From contig CABUUD010000044.1 of the NCBI GenBank assembly GCA_902494585.1, positions 1-13,349 of the forward strand: DNA of 13,349 nucleotides. Direction: 5' to 3'. A program made the translations under genes and the position numbers. The notes beneath the pieces are model-generated. The model saw nothing but the letters and a program-made list of their open reading frames with translations, ran no database searches and was not told the DNA's origin. This document shows positions 12,471 through 13,349 of this stretch, piece after piece (within the stretch, counting starts at the first letter, position 1; each line of letters opens with the position of its first letter). This DNA comes from an uncultured Collinsella sp. GTDB taxonomy: Bacteria; Actinomycetota; Coriobacteriia; Coriobacteriales; Coriobacteriaceae.

Positions 12471-13349
12471 ATGGAAACGATCATCAACGTCGACGATGTC
12501 TCGTTCTCCTATGGCACGCAAACCGAGCAGGCGCTCAGCCACGTTTCGCTCAGCGTGAACAAGGGAGATTTCATCGGCATCATCGGGCCCTCAGGCGCCG
12601 GTAAGTCCACACTTGCCGCCTGTCTGTCGGGCGCCGTGCCTCACCACTACACCGGCACCTTTTATGGCTCCGTGTTAGTTGACGGCCACGACACCTGCGA
12701 GGTCTCGCTCACCGACGTATCGCAGGTCGTCGGTAGCGTACTGCAGGACATCGATACGCAGATGGTCGCTTCGGTCGTTGAAGACGAAATGCTCTTTGGC
12801 CTCGAGAACTTTGGCGTTCCGCACGACCAGATCGAGCAGCGCGTGAGCGAGACGCTTAAAACCGTCGGCATCAGCGACCTGCGCGACCGCGAGATCGCCA
12901 CCCTCTCGGGCGGCCAAAAGCAAAAGGTAGCTATCGCCGCCATCCTCGCTATGCGCCCGCGCGTCTTAGTGCTCGATGAGCCAACCGCAGCGCTTGATCC
13001 CGCCAGTTCCACCTTGGTCTTCGAGACGCTGCGCGAGGCAAACCGCGCGCTCGGCATCACCATCGTCGTCGTTGAGCAAAAGGTCGCTCTGCTTTCGGAG
13101 TACTGCAACCGTGTGTTGGTGCTCGATCACGGCCAGATCGCGCTGCAAGGTGAGCCGCACGAGGTCTTCGCACGCACCGACGAGCTTCGCACCATCGGCG
13201 TCGATTGTCCGCGCGTCACGCGCATCTTCAACAGCCTCGAGGCCGATGGCTTGGTAAGCGGCACGCCCTGTCTGGATGTCGACGAGGCAGAACGCCTGAT
13301 CACGGAAATCGTCGACCCCGACCGTGCGACAAGCGATACCCAGGCGCCC
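12471..13349 (+). CDS. ECF transporter ATPase, N-terminal part (runs off the window)
   Basis: The frame opens at an ATG with GAAAGG five bases upstream and stays open for 293 codons to the edge. It carries a complete ABC nucleotide-binding domain: Walker A GPSGAGKST (39-47), Q-loop Gln92 in VLQDIDTQ, signature LSGGQ (145-149), and Walker B LVLDEPTAALDP with Asp169 and Glu170. The switch position reads VVVEQKVALL, so the usual H-loop histidine is Gln203. The domain ends near residue 235 and is followed by a linker-like stretch still in frame, suggesting a fused two-ATPase protein as in some ECF modules. It would power tryptophan uptake with the S component upstream, 214 bases away across a structured repeat. 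No Trp residue occurs in the visible part. A T component is not visible. Confidence 0.92.
   Translation, partial: METIINVDDVSFSYGTQTEQALSHVSLSVNKGDFIGIIGPSGAGKSTLAACLSGAVPHHYTGTFYGSVLVDGHDTCEVSLTDVSQVVGSVLQDIDTQMVASVVEDEMLFGLENFGVPHDQIEQRVSETLKTVGISDLRDREIATLSGGQKQKVAIAAILAMRPRVLVLDEPTAALDPASSTLVFETLREANRALGITIVVVEQKVALLSEYCNRVLVLDHGQIALQGEPHEVFARTDELRTIGVDCPRVTRIFNSLEADGLVSGTPCLDVDEAERLITEIVDPDRATSDTQAP

Overview
The window is GC-rich, densely coded bacterial chromosome. Gene content and style (acetate kinase, ECF transporter, C-terminally anchored C69 dipeptidase, AAGGAG-type ribosome binding sites, actinobacterial codon bias) suggest a gut Coriobacteriia member, most likely Collinsella or a close relative. 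That assignment is inference from the sequence, not from a database search.

Layout. Positions 1-8045 are almost entirely minus-strand. They hold the first codons of a second acetate-kinase-like gene (1-32), a complete ackA (197-1375), an MFS transporter (1496-2656) with a LysR regulator (2776-3666), a HIT-family hydrolase (3708-4043), xseB and xseA for exonuclease VII (4093-5853), a YugP-like membrane zinc peptidase (5969-6673) and an RNase D-like nuclease (6912-8045). From 8046 onward genes are on the plus strand: a diacylglycerol-kinase-family lipid kinase (8144-9061), a 30-residue single-span membrane protein just behind it (9071-9163), a secreted and membrane-anchored C69 dipeptidase (9472-11271), and an ECF transporter locus (11467 to the window end).

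The most interesting region is 11359-12470. A 22-codon leader peptide with three consecutive Trp codons precedes a 12-bp terminator hairpin and a TrpP-like ECF S component. The end of the leader reading frame is exactly complementary (9 bp) to the terminator loop and descending arm. This gives a complete ribosome-mediated attenuator for tryptophan uptake. A second, much longer inverted repeat (20 of 21 positions) links the leader codons just after the Trp run with a site beyond the terminator and just ahead of the S-component ribosome binding site. The classical attenuation model does not explain it. The S component and the visible part of the following ATPase contain no tryptophan at all.

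A second notable signal is a dispersed ~100-bp structured element present twice (6766-6863 and 12263-12363). The core hairpin and flanking single-stranded segments are nearly identical in the two copies. The surrounding stems differ in sequence but keep pairing, and both have the same GG/GA-type internal loop. Both copies have the same orientation relative to the genes around them.

The LysR-MFS pair looks lower in GC than its neighbours and may be a later insertion. The rest (xseAB, HIT, rnd, zinc peptidase, lipid kinase) is ordinary housekeeping content.
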